From positions 35,204-99,203 of the forward strand of contig JASCPG010000003.1 of assembly GCA_029960085.1 (NCBI GenBank): a DNA stretch of 64,000 nucleotides. Reading direction: 5' to 3'. Numbering within the stretch: the stretch's first letter is position 1; the number at the start of each line of letters is the position of its first letter. The notes beneath the pieces are model-generated. The model was not told where the DNA came from. It saw only the letters and a list, made by a program, of their open reading frames with translations, and did not search any database. This DNA is from Microbacteriaceae bacterium PS02067 (GTDB lineage: Bacteria > Actinomycetota > Actinomycetes > Actinomycetales > Microbacteriaceae). The translations under genes and the position numbers were made by a program. This document shows positions 7,828 through 15,767 of this stretch, in pieces.

Positions 7828-8859
7828 TCAGTGCGCGGTGGCTTCGGCCTTCTCGATCATCGAGCGGGTGACGCGCTTGCGGAACACCCAGTACGTCCAG
7901 CCCTGGTAGAGGATCACGAGCGGCAGGAAGATCAGTGCCGCCCAGCTCATGATCTGCAGCGTCATTTCCGTGCTCGACGCGTTCGAGATCGTGAGGCTGT
8001 TGGCCGGGTCGTTGGACGCCGGCATGACGTACGGGAACAGGGCGAGCCACAGCGTCAGCACTGCGAAGACGATGGAGACGGCCCCGGCGGCGAACGCGCG
8101 CCCGTCGCGGTCGACCCAGTTGAAGGCGATGGATGCCAGCAGCGCGACCGCCGCGATGGCGCCTGCCACGATCACGGCCCACAGCAGCGGCGCCTCGCGG
8201 CCCGCGGCGATGATGATCGTCCACACGACGGTGCCGGCGGCGAAGACGACCGCCGGGATGGCGAGCTTCTTGCCGAGCGCCTGCGCGTCGTGGTGGACCT
8301 GTCCATCGGTCTTCAGGCCGATGAAGTACGTGCCGTGCAGCCAGAACAGCAGCATCGTGGTGACGCCGACCCACAGTCCGTACGGGTTCAGCAGCGTGAA
8401 CAGCGACCCGGTGAAGTTCTTGTCCCCATCGATCGGGACGCCCTGCACGATGTTGCCGACGGCGACGCCCCAGAGGATCGCGGGGACGAACGAGCCGATC
8501 GTGATCATCGCATCGAAGCGGCGCTTCCACCGGATGTCCTCACGCTGGTGGCGGTACTCGAACGAGACGCCGCGCAGGATCAGGGCGAGGAGGATCAGCA
8601 GCAGCGGCAGGTAGAACCCGCTGAACAGCGTGGCGTACCAGTCCGGGAACGCGGCGAACAGGCACGCGCCGGCGACGATGACCCAGGTCTCGTTGAGGTC
8701 CCAGACGGGGCCGATGGTGTTGATCACCTGGCGGCGAGACACCTCGTCCTTGCCGATGAAGGGGAGCGACATCCCCACGCCGAAGTCGAACCCGTCGAGG
8801 ACGAAGTAGCCGACGAAGAGGACTCCGACGATGAAGAACCAGAGGTAGGCGAGATCCAT
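7828..8859 (-). CDS. cydB: Cytochrome bd ubiquinol/menaquinol oxidase subunit II
   Basis: The 343-residue product has the CydB length and many hydrophobic segments. It opens with the family hallmark LDGFDFGVGM, followed by GPVWDLNETWVI and the RGVSFEYRHQ loop. CydB pairs with CydA in the membrane to oxidise quinol and reduce oxygen with high affinity. The gene starts 9 nt after the cydA stop, a two-gene operon. No cydX-like micro-ORF is apparent before the terminator. The cydCD exporter genes required for assembly in many bacteria are not in this window. Confidence is very high. Confidence 0.97.
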   Translation of the reverse strand: MDLAYLWFFIVGVLFVGYFVLDGFDFGVGMSLPFIGKDEVSRRQVINTIGPVWDLNETWVIVAGACLFAAFPDWYATLFSGFYLPLLLILLALILRGVSFEYRHQREDIRWKRRFDAMITIGSFVPAILWGVAVGNIVQGVPIDGDKNFTGSLFTLLNPYGLWVGVTTMLLFWLHGTYFIGLKTDGQVHHDAQALGKKLAIPAVVFAAGTVVWTIIIAAGREAPLLWAVIVAGAIAAVALLASIAFNWVDRDGRAFAAGAVSIVFAVLTLWLALFPYVMPASNDPANSLTISNASSTEMTLQIMSWAALIFLPLVILYQGWTYWVFRKRVTRSMIEKAEATAH

Positions 8860-8868
8860 GATCGCTCC

Positions 8869-10314
8869 TTAGTAGACCGTGGACGGGGTGTTCTCGACCG
8901 AGACGTCGGACGGATCCGGGTCGTCCGGGCCCGGCAGCGGCTGCGGTCCCTCCTTGACGGTCTTGAAGATGAGACCGAACTCCACGATCGCGAGAGCCAG
9001 GTAGATCAGCGTGAACGCGACGAGCGAGATCAGCACGGTCCAGCCGGGGACGTTCGGCGAGACGCCGTCCTGCGTGAGCATCTGTCCGAAGACGATCCAG
9101 GGCTGACGGCCCATCTCCGTGAAGATCCAGCCGACGAGGATGCCGAACAGCGCGAGCGGGGCCTGCCAGATGGCGATCTTCCACATCCACCGGGCGACCG
9201 GGCGCTTGGCGTTCTTCCGCGTGACCCAGAGGCCCGCGATCGCGACGAGGACGGCGATGCCGCCGAAGCCCATCATCCAGCGGAACGACCAGTACGTGAC
9301 CCAGAGAATCGGGGCGAAGTTACCGTTCACCTGGTCGGCGAACTGGGGGAACTTCGTCGTGGCGTACATGTTGTTGAGGTCGTTGATGCCCTCGACGCAG
9401 CCGTTGAAGTCGTGCGTCGACAGGAACGCGAGCGCGTACGGGACGCGCAGCGACCAGACCTCGCCGGTGCCGTCGGGGGTGCCGATCGAGAAGATCGAGA
9501 ACGAGGCGTTCGCTCCGCACGCGGAGTTGAACAGCGCCTCGGCGGCGGCCATCTTCATCGGCTGGGTGTTCACCATGACGAGGCCGAGCTGGTCGCCCGA
9601 CAGCACGACGCCGGCGAACGCGATGATCGTGCCCCAGAGGCCGAACTTCAGCGCGGGGCGCATCAGCTCGAGGTTCTGACCGCGGACGAGGTGCCAGGCG
9701 CAGACGGCCGTGATGACTCCTGCGGCGAACATGATCGCGGAGAAGATGGTGTGCGGGAACTGCGTCAGGACCACGGGGTTCGTGAGGACGGCGCCGAAGT
9801 CGGCCATCTCGGCACGGTGTCCGGATTCGGACATCTGGAAGCCCTGCGGGTTCTGCATGAACGCGTTGGCCGCGAGGATGAAGTACGCCGACAGCCAGGT
9901 GCCGATCACCGTCATCCAGATCGTGGCGAGGTGGATGCCGCGGGGCAGCTTGTTCCACCCGAAGATCCACAGGCCGATGAAGGTCGCCTCGAAGAAGAAG
10001 GCCATGAGGCCCTCGAAGGCGAGCGGGGCCCCGAACACGTCACCGACGAAGCGGCTGTAGCTCGACCAGTTCATGCCGAACTGGAACTCCTGCACGATGC
10101 CGGTGACGATGCCCATCGCGAAGTTGATCAGGAAGATCTTCCCGAAGAAGCGCGTGAGGTGGAGCCACTTGACGTCGCCGGTGCGGTGCCAGATCGTCTG
10201 GAAGATCGCCACGAACATCGACATACCGAGCGTCAGCGGTACGAAGATGAAGTGGTAGAGCGTCGTCAGGCCGAACTGCCATCGTGCGAGCAGAAGCGGA
10301 TCCAGGAAATCCAT
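8869..10314 (-). CDS. cydA: Cytochrome bd oxidase subunit I
   Basis: The 481-residue product carries CydA landmarks: the N-terminal haem-ligand region with His21 in LYHFIF, GIVQEFQFGMNWSSYSRFVGD, the second His region PHTIFSAIMFAAG, and the late GRQPW motif. It has about nine membrane segments and a short quinol-binding loop. It carries haems b558, b595 and d and performs oxygen reduction without proton pumping. A clear GAGGGAGGACCGCG precedes the ATG. A SufR-like regulator lies 136 nt upstream on the same strand and probably controls it in response to redox or iron-sulfur status. The acidic C-terminus (PGPDDPDPSDVSVE) is variable in the family. Confidence 0.97.
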   Translation of the reverse strand: MDFLDPLLLARWQFGLTTLYHFIFVPLTLGMSMFVAIFQTIWHRTGDVKWLHLTRFFGKIFLINFAMGIVTGIVQEFQFGMNWSSYSRFVGDVFGAPLAFEGLMAFFFEATFIGLWIFGWNKLPRGIHLATIWMTVIGTWLSAYFILAANAFMQNPQGFQMSESGHRAEMADFGAVLTNPVVLTQFPHTIFSAIMFAAGVITAVCAWHLVRGQNLELMRPALKFGLWGTIIAFAGVVLSGDQLGLVMVNTQPMKMAAAEALFNSACGANASFSIFSIGTPDGTGEVWSLRVPYALAFLSTHDFNGCVEGINDLNNMYATTKFPQFADQVNGNFAPILWVTYWSFRWMMGFGGIAVLVAIAGLWVTRKNAKRPVARWMWKIAIWQAPLALFGILVGWIFTEMGRQPWIVFGQMLTQDGVSPNVPGWTVLISLVAFTLIYLALAIVEFGLIFKTVKEGPQPLPGPDDPDPSDVSVENTPSTVY

Positions 10315-10404
10315 CGCGGTCCTCCCTCAGGGCCAGGGCAAGTACCCCCGGTCTTCCCTAAGACTGAAGGTACACAGGTTTTTTTCAGCTGTCGGCGTGG
10401 TGCG

Positions 10405-10414
10405 CCGTGAATAA
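10405..10414 (+). promoter_or_regulatory. Candidate operator copy upstream of cydA
   Basis: CCGTGAATAA occurs here, about 90 nt before the cydA start. The identical 10-mer, on the opposite strand, lies at the start of the regulator gene (11082-11091). This pairing is what a regulator controlling itself and cydAB would need. Confidence 0.45.
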
Positions 10415-10422
10415 AGCCCAGT

Positions 10423-10434
10423 GGGGGATCCCCC
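10423..10434. other. 12-bp perfect palindrome between regulator and cydA
   Basis: GGGGGATCCCCC lies 17 nt past the regulator stop. It could form part of a weak terminator or a protein-binding site; there is no T-run on the minus strand. Function unresolved. Confidence 0.35.
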
Positions 10435-10450
10435 GGTCGGGTTCGTGGGC

Positions 10451-11074
10451 TCAGGGGCGCTGCGATGCGTGCAGCAACTGCACGATGCACTCCCGCGGGT
10501 CGCACGACGAGCGCATACCATCGACGGACAGCGGGCCTTCGGCGGAGCTCAGGACGCTCTGCATGATGCCGAGGTGGACGCTGCACAGGACCTTGCGGTG
10601 GGATGCCTGAGCGGATGCCTGCTGGCACGGCGTGAGCTCGACCGTGAGGTCTCGCTCGTCGACGATCGGCTCGAACCCGGCGCTCTCGAGGTCTTCCACG
10701 AGCGCGTCGATCTGATGGAGCGCCGCCGTGTCGAGCTTGGGTGCCTCGCGGGGGATGATCCGCCGCAGGAGGTCGCCGCGCGCCGCGGCATCCTTCACCT
10801 TGCGGTGCTGGACCGTGCTGCACGCGTTGACGCCGTCGGTCGCGCTGTAGAGCACGCGCGGCCGACCACGGGTCGTGCGGTGCTCGGTGGCGGAGACGAC
10901 GTACCCGTCGTCGATGAGCCGCTGCAGGTGCTCCCGCACCGTGTTCGGATGGAGCTTCGTCGACGAGACGAGTTCGGCGATGGTGCGTTCGGGTCGGTCC
11001 TGCACGAGGTGCAGGATCTCGACGCGCGAGTAGTTGGAAATGGCGCTGTAGCCCGCGGGGCGACCTGTGGTCAT
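10451..11074 (-). CDS. SufR-like helix-turn-helix regulator with predicted Fe-S-binding cysteines, upstream of cydAB
   Basis: From ATG 11074 the product has 207 residues. The first ~75 form a winged helix (RTIAELVSSTKLHPNTVREH, then RLIDDGYV and TTRGRPRVLYS). The C-terminus has Cys-x13-Cys followed by x2-His (CSVHLG) and a last Cys in the final 15 residues. This cysteine/histidine pattern is that of SufR-type DeoR/ArsR-like regulators, which bind an Fe-S cluster and act as redox or iron sensors. An extra Cys (SSCDPREC) sits beside the last one. Its position directly before cydAB suggests it controls the bd oxidase. The start could also be GTG 11089; AATAAT lies 6 nt before the ATG and overlaps the candidate operator, suggesting autoregulation. 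Confidence 0.85.
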   Translation of the reverse strand: MTTGRPAGYSAISNYSRVEILHLVQDRPERTIAELVSSTKLHPNTVREHLQRLIDDGYVVSATEHRTTRGRPRVLYSATDGVNACSTVQHRKVKDAAARGDLLRRIIPREAPKLDTAALHQIDALVEDLESAGFEPIVDERDLTVELTPCQQASAQASHRKVLCSVHLGIMQSVLSSAEGPLSVDGMRSSCDPRECIVQLLHASQRP

Positions 11075-11081
11075 ACCACTA

Positions 11082-11091
11082 TTATTCACGG
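11082..11091 (-). promoter_or_regulatory. Candidate operator copy at the regulator's own start
   Basis: CCGTGAATAA on the minus strand overlaps the probable -10 region and the alternative GTG start of the SufR-like gene. It matches exactly the copy at 10405-10414. Confidence 0.45.
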
Positions 11092-11138
11092 GATTCGCGT
11101 TCCGCGCCACTCCCGGAAGAAGTGGGTGCGGAAGAGTC

Positions 11139-12167
11139 TCAGGCCGTGGTGTTCGGCTTCCACCCGAGCGCCGGTGCGACGTGCTTCGCGAACGACTCGA
11201 CGACGTGCAGGTTGAACGCGACGCCGAGCTGTGACGGGATCGTCAGCATCAGGGTGTCGGCGCTCATGACCGCGGCATCCTGCTGCAACTGCTCGACGAG
11301 CACATCGGGCGCCGCCGCGTACGTCTTGCCGAACGTCGAGCGGATGCCGTCGATGTAGCCGATGCCGTCGCCCTCCTGGCTGTGCCCGAAGTACAGCTCG
11401 TCCTCGGCCGTCGTGATGGGGAAGACCGAGCGGCTCACCGAGACGCGGGGAGTGCCGGCGTGCCCGGCCTCCTTCCAAGCGGCGCGGAAGCGGTCGATCT
11501 GGTCCGCCTGCAGGATGTCGAACGGGCGACCGTCGGCCTCGGTGACGAGCGTCGAAGACATGAGGTTGAGGCCCATCCGGCCGGCCCACTCGGCTGTGTC
11601 GCGCGAGCCCGCGCCCCACCAGATACGCGAGCGCAGGCCTTCGGACTGCGGCTCGATCTGCTGCATGCCGGTGCCGCCGCCGAAGGGCGAGTTCGGGTCG
11701 CGCTCGGCGATGCCCTCGCCGCCGATCGCGCGCCAGAACAGGTCGAAGTGCTCGCGGGCCAGGTCGGCTCCGCGCGGATCCTCGGACGAGTAGCCGAACT
11801 TCTCGTAGCCGCGCACGACGGTCTCGGGTGACCCACGGCTCACGCCGAGCGCGAGTCGTCCGTCGGAGATGAGGTCGACCGCCGCCGCCTCTTCGGCGAG
11901 GTACAGCGGGTTCTCGTAGCGCATGTCGACGACGCCGGTGCCCATCTCGATGCGCTCGGTCTTCGCCGCGATCGCCGCGAGCAGCGGCATGGGGGAGGCC
12001 TGCTGGCGCGCGAAGTGGTGCACGCGGAAATAGATGCCGTTCGCGCCCAGCTCGTCCATGCCCTGCGCGAGGTCGATCGCCTGATGCAGCGAGTCGCCCG
12101 CGGTCAGCTGGCGTCCGCCGCCGAGCGGTCCGTAGTGTCCGAACGAGAGGGTTCCGAAGCGTTCCAT
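11139..12167 (-). CDS. LLM-class flavin-dependent oxidoreductase (luciferase-like)
   Basis: The 342-residue product is a bacterial-luciferase-like TIM barrel that would use reduced FMN or F420. Family features include the N-terminal SFGHYGPLG, the strand-end FRVHHFARQQASPMPLLAAIA, RIEMGTGVVDMRYENPLYLAEE and DLISDGRLALGVSRGSPE, which together resemble the alkanal-monooxygenase-like subgroup. The substrate cannot be predicted. GAGGTCATC precedes the ATG as ribosome binding site. It is transcribed away from the neighbouring aldo/keto reductase, with a small membrane-protein gene between. Confidence 0.9.
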   Translation of the reverse strand: MERFGTLSFGHYGPLGGGRQLTAGDSLHQAIDLAQGMDELGANGIYFRVHHFARQQASPMPLLAAIAAKTERIEMGTGVVDMRYENPLYLAEEAAAVDLISDGRLALGVSRGSPETVVRGYEKFGYSSEDPRGADLAREHFDLFWRAIGGEGIAERDPNSPFGGGTGMQQIEPQSEGLRSRIWWGAGSRDTAEWAGRMGLNLMSSTLVTEADGRPFDILQADQIDRFRAAWKEAGHAGTPRVSVSRSVFPITTAEDELYFGHSQEGDGIGYIDGIRSTFGKTYAAAPDVLVEQLQQDAAVMSADTLMLTIPSQLGVAFNLHVVESFAKHVAPALGWKPNTTA

Positions 12168-12251
12168 GATGACCTCAACCGTACGCCGCTCGATTGTATT
12201 CCGATGAATGGATGCCGGAGGCTCGTCATTCGGCGCCCGTCAGGCGAGAGG

Positions 12252-12557
12252 TCAGGGCGCCGGCGACGGCGGGCGAAGGCCCGTCTCGATGACGATGCGG
12301 TTGCCGTCGATCACGCCGGGGCCGTCGCCGGGAGTCGGCGCGGGGGCTGGTGTGATCTGCTCCGCCTCCCATACGGCCTGCGCCTCGGCGGCGGAGGGGC
12401 GCCACACCTCATCGAAGCCGAACGTGCCGCCCGAGGGGCGGTCGATGTGCTCCCCGCGGCGGCGCCGGCGCGCGTTGTCCCACGCGTACCAGGCGAAGTA
12501 GACCGGCAGCGCGATGAGCGAGGCGAGAAAGCCCCACATCATGGCGGCGCCGAACAT
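12252..12557 (-). CDS. Small single-pass membrane protein, function unknown
   Basis: The 101-residue product has one N-terminal membrane segment (residues ~5-28, [20 protein letters not shown]) followed by a basic stop-transfer stretch (RRRRR). It continues as a soluble tail with a Pro-rich part and [10 protein letters not shown] near the end. No family is recognised; such proteins are common and conserved in Microbacteriaceae. The start is supported by TAGACT ending 6 nt before the ATG, the leaderless arrangement seen repeatedly in this window. Confidence 0.68.
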   Translation of the reverse strand: MFGAAMMWGFLASLIALPVYFAWYAWDNARRRRRGEHIDRPSGGTFGFDEVWRPSAAEAQAVWEAEQITPAPAPTPGDGPGVIDGNRIVIETGLRPPSPAP

Positions 12558-12563
12558 GCGTCG

Positions 12564-12569
12564 AGTCTA
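12564..12569 (-). promoter_or_regulatory. Leaderless -10 box of the small membrane protein gene
   Basis: TAGACT on the minus strand, 6 nt before the ATG at 12557. Confidence 0.55.
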
Positions 12570-12615
12570 CGTGCGGGGTGGAATGCGCGTCGGGTGGGCG
12601 TGGTTGGATCGGAGC

Positions 12616-13572
12616 ATGACCCGCATCGGCACCAGCGACCTCGACGTGTTCCCCCTCGCCCTCGGCGGCAACGTGTTCGGCTGGACGGCCGACCGCGATG
12701 CCTCCTTCGCGATCCTCGACGCCTTCCACGCGGGCGGCGGCAATTTCATCGATACGGCCGATTCGTACAGCGCGTGGGTCCCCGGTCACACGGGCGGCGA
12801 GAGCGAGCGGATCATCGGCGAGTGGCTCGCGAGCCGCAACCACACCGGTGTCACGGTCGCGACCAAGGTCAGCCAGCACCCGGAGTACAAGGGGCTGGCC
12901 GCGGCGAACGTGCGGGCGGCGGCCGAGGCATCCCTCGAACGGCTCGGCGTCGAGTCGATCGACCTCTACTACGCCCACTTCGACGACGCGGAGACCCCGC
13001 TCGAAGAGACCGTCGCCGCCTTCGGCCAGCTCGTCTCGGACGGCCTCGTGCGTTACACGGCGGTATCGAACTACTCGGCCGACCGCATCCGCGAGTGGGT
13101 GCGCATCGCGCGCGACCTCGGCGTCGCCGAGCCGGTCGCCGTGCAGCCGCACTACAACCTCGTGCACCGCGAGACGGAGAACGACATCATCCCCGTCGCG
13201 GAGGAGTTCCACCTCGGCGTCGTGCCCTACTTCGCGCTCGCGAAGGGCTTCCTCACCGGCAAGTACCGGTCGACGGATGCCGAGGCCGACGGCCACTCGT
13301 CGCCGCGCGCCGCGGCCGCCGCGACCTACGCCACCCCGCAGGGCCTTCAGATCCTCGAGGTGATGGAGCGGATCGGTGCCGCACACGACGTGCCCCTGGC
13401 ATCCGTCGCGCTCGCGTGGCTGCGCGCGAAGCCGGCCGTCGTCGCGCCGATCGCCTCGGCGTCGACGCTCGCTCAGGTGCCCGCGCTGCTGGCCGGCGCG
13501 ACCACCGACCTCACGGCCGACGAGGTCGCCGAACTCGACGACGTCTCGGAGTGGACGCCCGCCGACATGTGA
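12616..13572 (+). CDS. Aldo/keto reductase
   Basis: The 318-residue product is an NADPH-dependent (alpha/beta)8 barrel oxidoreductase. The family catalytic tetrad can be placed at Asp and Tyr in NFIDTADSYSAW, Lys in VATKVSQHPEYKG, and His in LYYAHFDD. The GG-N-VFGW start and LAKGFLTGKY are typical of the AKR11/YghZ-like group that acts on aldehydes or sugars. The physiological substrate is unknown. The start ATG has GGAG 2 nt upstream, a short spacing. The methyltransferase gene follows after 26 nt and may be co-transcribed. Confidence 0.92.
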   Translation: MTRIGTSDLDVFPLALGGNVFGWTADRDASFAILDAFHAGGGNFIDTADSYSAWVPGHTGGESERIIGEWLASRNHTGVTVATKVSQHPEYKGLAAANVRAAAEASLERLGVESIDLYYAHFDDAETPLEETVAAFGQLVSDGLVRYTAVSNYSADRIREWVRIARDLGVAEPVAVQPHYNLVHRETENDIIPVAEEFHLGVVPYFALAKGFLTGKYRSTDAEADGHSSPRAAAAATYATPQGLQILEVMERIGAAHDVPLASVALAWLRAKPAVVAPIASASTLAQVPALLAGATTDLTADEVAELDDVSEWTPADM

Positions 13573-13598
13573 CCGGGCGCGGGCGGCATGATGGTGCC

Positions 13599-14399
13599 AT
13601 GCCCGACGCGTACACCCACGGCCATCACGAGAGCGTGCTGCGCTCCCATCGCTGGCGCACGGCCGAGAACTCCGCCGCGTATCTTCTGCCGGAGCTCACT
13701 CCGGGCCTGTCGATCCTCGACGTCGGCTCGGGGCCGGGGACGATCACGCTCGACCTCGCGGCCCTCGTCGCGCCCGGCGCGGTGCGCGGGGTGGATGCCT
13801 CCGCCGACGTCATCGCGCAGGCCGAGGCCGACGTCGCGGCCTCCGGCCTGTCGAACGTCACCTACGCCGTCGACGACGCCTACGCCCTCGACAGCCCCGA
13901 CGGCGCGTGGGATGTCGTCCATGCCCACCAGGTGCTGCAGCACCTCGCCCGCCCGATCGACGCCCTGCGGGAGTTCCGCCGCGTCGTCGCGCCGGGTGGT
14001 GTCGTCGCGGCGCGCGACGTCGACTACGAGGGCGTCATCTGGTGGCCGCGACTGCCGGGCCTTGACGAATGGATCCGCGTCTATCTCGCCGCGCACCGGG
14101 CGACGAGCGGCGAGCCCGCCGCGGGCCGCGAGCTCAAGGCCTGGGCGCGTGCCGCGGGGTTCGCGGACGTCCGGGCGACGGCCTCGGTGTGGCTGTACGA
14201 GACACCTGCGGAGCGGGCCTGGTGGGGCGGGATGTGGGCCGATCGGGCGCTGCAGTCGGCCTTCGCCGATGTCGTGATCGGCAACGGCATCGCCGATCAC
14301 GCCGCGCTCGAGCGGATCAGCGCCGCCTGGCGGGAGTGGGCCGCCGACGAGGACGGCTGGATCCTGCTGCCGCACGGCGAGATCCTCGCCCGCGCGTAG
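13599..14399 (+). CDS. SAM-dependent class I methyltransferase
   Basis: The 266-residue product has the SAM-binding motif I ILDVGSGPGTITLDLA (residues ~39-54), the acidic motif II end GVDAS, the motif DDAYAL and the post-motif HAHQVLQHLARP. This is the UbiE/COQ5-like small-molecule methyltransferase fold. The His-rich N-terminus (YTHGHHESVLRSHRWRTAENSA) is typical of actinobacterial members. The methyl acceptor cannot be predicted. Its TAG stop forms part of the TAGGCT promoter box of the next gene, an economical arrangement. Confidence 0.9.
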   Translation: MPDAYTHGHHESVLRSHRWRTAENSAAYLLPELTPGLSILDVGSGPGTITLDLAALVAPGAVRGVDASADVIAQAEADVAASGLSNVTYAVDDAYALDSPDGAWDVVHAHQVLQHLARPIDALREFRRVVAPGGVVAARDVDYEGVIWWPRLPGLDEWIRVYLAAHRATSGEPAAGRELKAWARAAGFADVRATASVWLYETPAERAWWGGMWADRALQSAFADVVIGNGIADHAALERISAAWREWAADEDGWILLPHGEILARA

Positions 14400-14402
14400 G
14401 CT
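14397..14402 (+). promoter_or_regulatory. Leaderless -10 box of trhO, overlapping the upstream stop codon
   Basis: TAGGCT, 6 nt before GTG 14409. Its TAG is the methyltransferase stop. Confidence 0.6.
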
Positions 14403-14408
14403 GGGCCG

Positions 14409-15176
14409 GTGACCCGAGTCCTCAACATCTCCGCGTATCTGTTCACGCGGCTGACGGATGCCCCCGAGCTCCGGCCGGTGCTGCGCGAACGCGCCGTCGC
14501 GGCGGGCCTCAAGGGCACGATCATCCTCGCCGAGGAGGGCATCAACCTGTTCCTCGCCGGTGACGCGGATGCCGTCCGGGCCTTCGTCGACGACCTGCGC
14601 ACCGATCAACGGCTCGCACCGCTCACGACCAAGGAGAGCTGGTCCGACGCGCAGCCGTTCCGCAAGATGCTCGTGAAGCTCAAGCGCGAGATCATCCGCA
14701 TGGACCTTCCCACCATCCGTCCGGAATCGGGACGCGCCCCAGCGGTGTCGCCCGTGACGTTGCGCCGCTGGCTCGACCAGGGCCACGACGACGACGGTCG
14801 TGAGGTCGTACTCCTCGACACCCGCAACGCGTTCGAGGTCGACGAGGGCGCCTTCGTCGGCGCGCTCGACTGGCGCCTCGACCGCTTCACGCAGTTCCCG
14901 GGTGCGGTCGACGCGCACCGGGCCGACCTCGAGGGCAAGACCGTCGTCAGCTACTGCACGGGCGGCATCCGGTGCGAGAAGGCCGCCCTGCACCTGCGTG
15001 ACGAAGGGGTGGATGCCTGGCAGCTCGACGGCGGCATCCTCGCGTGGTTCGAACAGGTCGGCGGCGCGCACTACCGCGGTGACTGCTTCGTGTTCGACGA
15101 GCGCCGCGGCGTCGACAGCGACCTCGCGCCGGTCGGTGCCGTCTCGGCGGCCCCCGCGGCGGCGGTGCCCGCGTGA
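14409..15176 (+). CDS. trhO: tRNA uridine(34) hydroxylase TrhO (rhodanese-domain protein)
   Basis: The 255-residue product has an N-terminal acylphosphatase-like domain (AAGLKGTIILAEEGINLFLAG, residues ~31-51) and a rhodanese domain with the catalytic Cys in VSYCTGGIRCEKA. This is the YceA/TrhO architecture, which makes 5-hydroxyuridine at position 34 of certain tRNAs in an oxygen-dependent way. The family core ends near GDCFVFDERRGVD, and a short Ala/Val-rich tail follows. The GTG start is supported by a leaderless -10 box. The acetyltransferase gene overlaps its stop (GTGA), so the two are coupled. Confidence 0.93.
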   Translation: MTRVLNISAYLFTRLTDAPELRPVLRERAVAAGLKGTIILAEEGINLFLAGDADAVRAFVDDLRTDQRLAPLTTKESWSDAQPFRKMLVKLKREIIRMDLPTIRPESGRAPAVSPVTLRRWLDQGHDDDGREVVLLDTRNAFEVDEGAFVGALDWRLDRFTQFPGAVDAHRADLEGKTVVSYCTGGIRCEKAALHLRDEGVDAWQLDGGILAWFEQVGGAHYRGDCFVFDERRGVDSDLAPVGAVSAAPAAAVPA

Positions 15177-15685
15177 GCGCGCGCGACCTGCCCGGCGGTG
15201 CCGTGCTGCGCGCGGCCGTGCCGGCGGATGCCCCGGGCATCCTCGCCCTCATCCACGCGCTCGCGGAGTACGAGCGCGAGCCCGACGCCGTCGAGAACAC
15301 GGTCGCGATGCTCACCGAGACCCTGTTCGGTGACGAGCCCCGCGCGTTCGCGCACGTCGTCGTCAAGGGCGAGCGGGTCGTCGGCATCGCGCTGTGGTTC
15401 CTCACCTATTCGACCTGGACCGGGCGCCACGGCATCTGGCTCGAAGACCTCTACGTCGATGAGGCGGAGCGCGGTGCGGGGTACGGGAAGGCGCTCATGC
15501 GGGCGCTCGCCCAGGTGTGCGTCGCGCGCGGATACTCGCGCTTCGAGTGGACGGTGCTCGACTGGAACGCTCCCTCGATCGCGTTCTACCGGTCGCTCGG
15601 TGCGGCGCCGATGGACGAGTGGACCACGCAGCGACTGACCGGTGCGGCACTTGTCGCGCTCGCGGGTGACATCGGTCGCGAGTGA
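15173..15685 (+). CDS. GNAT family N-acetyltransferase (diamine-acetyltransferase-like)
   Basis: The 170-residue product starts at GTG 15173, overlapping the trhO stop. The acetyl-CoA-binding motif A is LEDLYVDEAERGAGYGKALM (R/Q-x-x-G-x-G/A type), and GYSRFEWTVLDWNAPSIAFY is characteristic of the spermidine/spermine and thialysine acetyltransferase subgroup. The probable substrate is therefore a polyamine-like amine, but this group also acts on amino-acid analogues. Translational coupling to trhO does not by itself indicate a shared pathway. Confidence 0.9.
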   Translation: MSARDLPGGAVLRAAVPADAPGILALIHALAEYEREPDAVENTVAMLTETLFGDEPRAFAHVVVKGERVVGIALWFLTYSTWTGRHGIWLEDLYVDEAERGAGYGKALMRALAQVCVARGYSRFEWTVLDWNAPSIAFYRSLGAAPMDEWTTQRLTGAALVALAGDIGRE

Positions 15686-15754
15686 GGCTTGCGCCCGCAC
15701 CTGACGCGCGCGCTGCCGCGCGCTGCCCATCTCGTCAATGTCCGACCGGTCGCG

Positions 15755-15760
15755 TAGCGT
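15755..15760 (+). promoter_or_regulatory. Leaderless -10 box of the cyclase-like gene
   Basis: TAGCGT, 7 nt before GTG 15768; this favours GTG over the upstream ATG 15738 as the start. Confidence 0.5.
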
Positions 15761-15767
15761 GGCGACC

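Noticed and set aside
7549..10410. Very long plus-strand open frame (953 codons) over the cyd genes
   Set aside because: It is antisense to cydA, cydB and part of the propeller gene. Composition is Arg/Asp/Glu-rich without any domain, as expected when GC-rich third positions are read on the other strand.
12015..13598. Long upstream extension of the methyltransferase frame
   Set aside because: It crosses the divergent promoter region and runs out of frame through the aldo/keto reductase gene; the protein family starts at ATG 13599.
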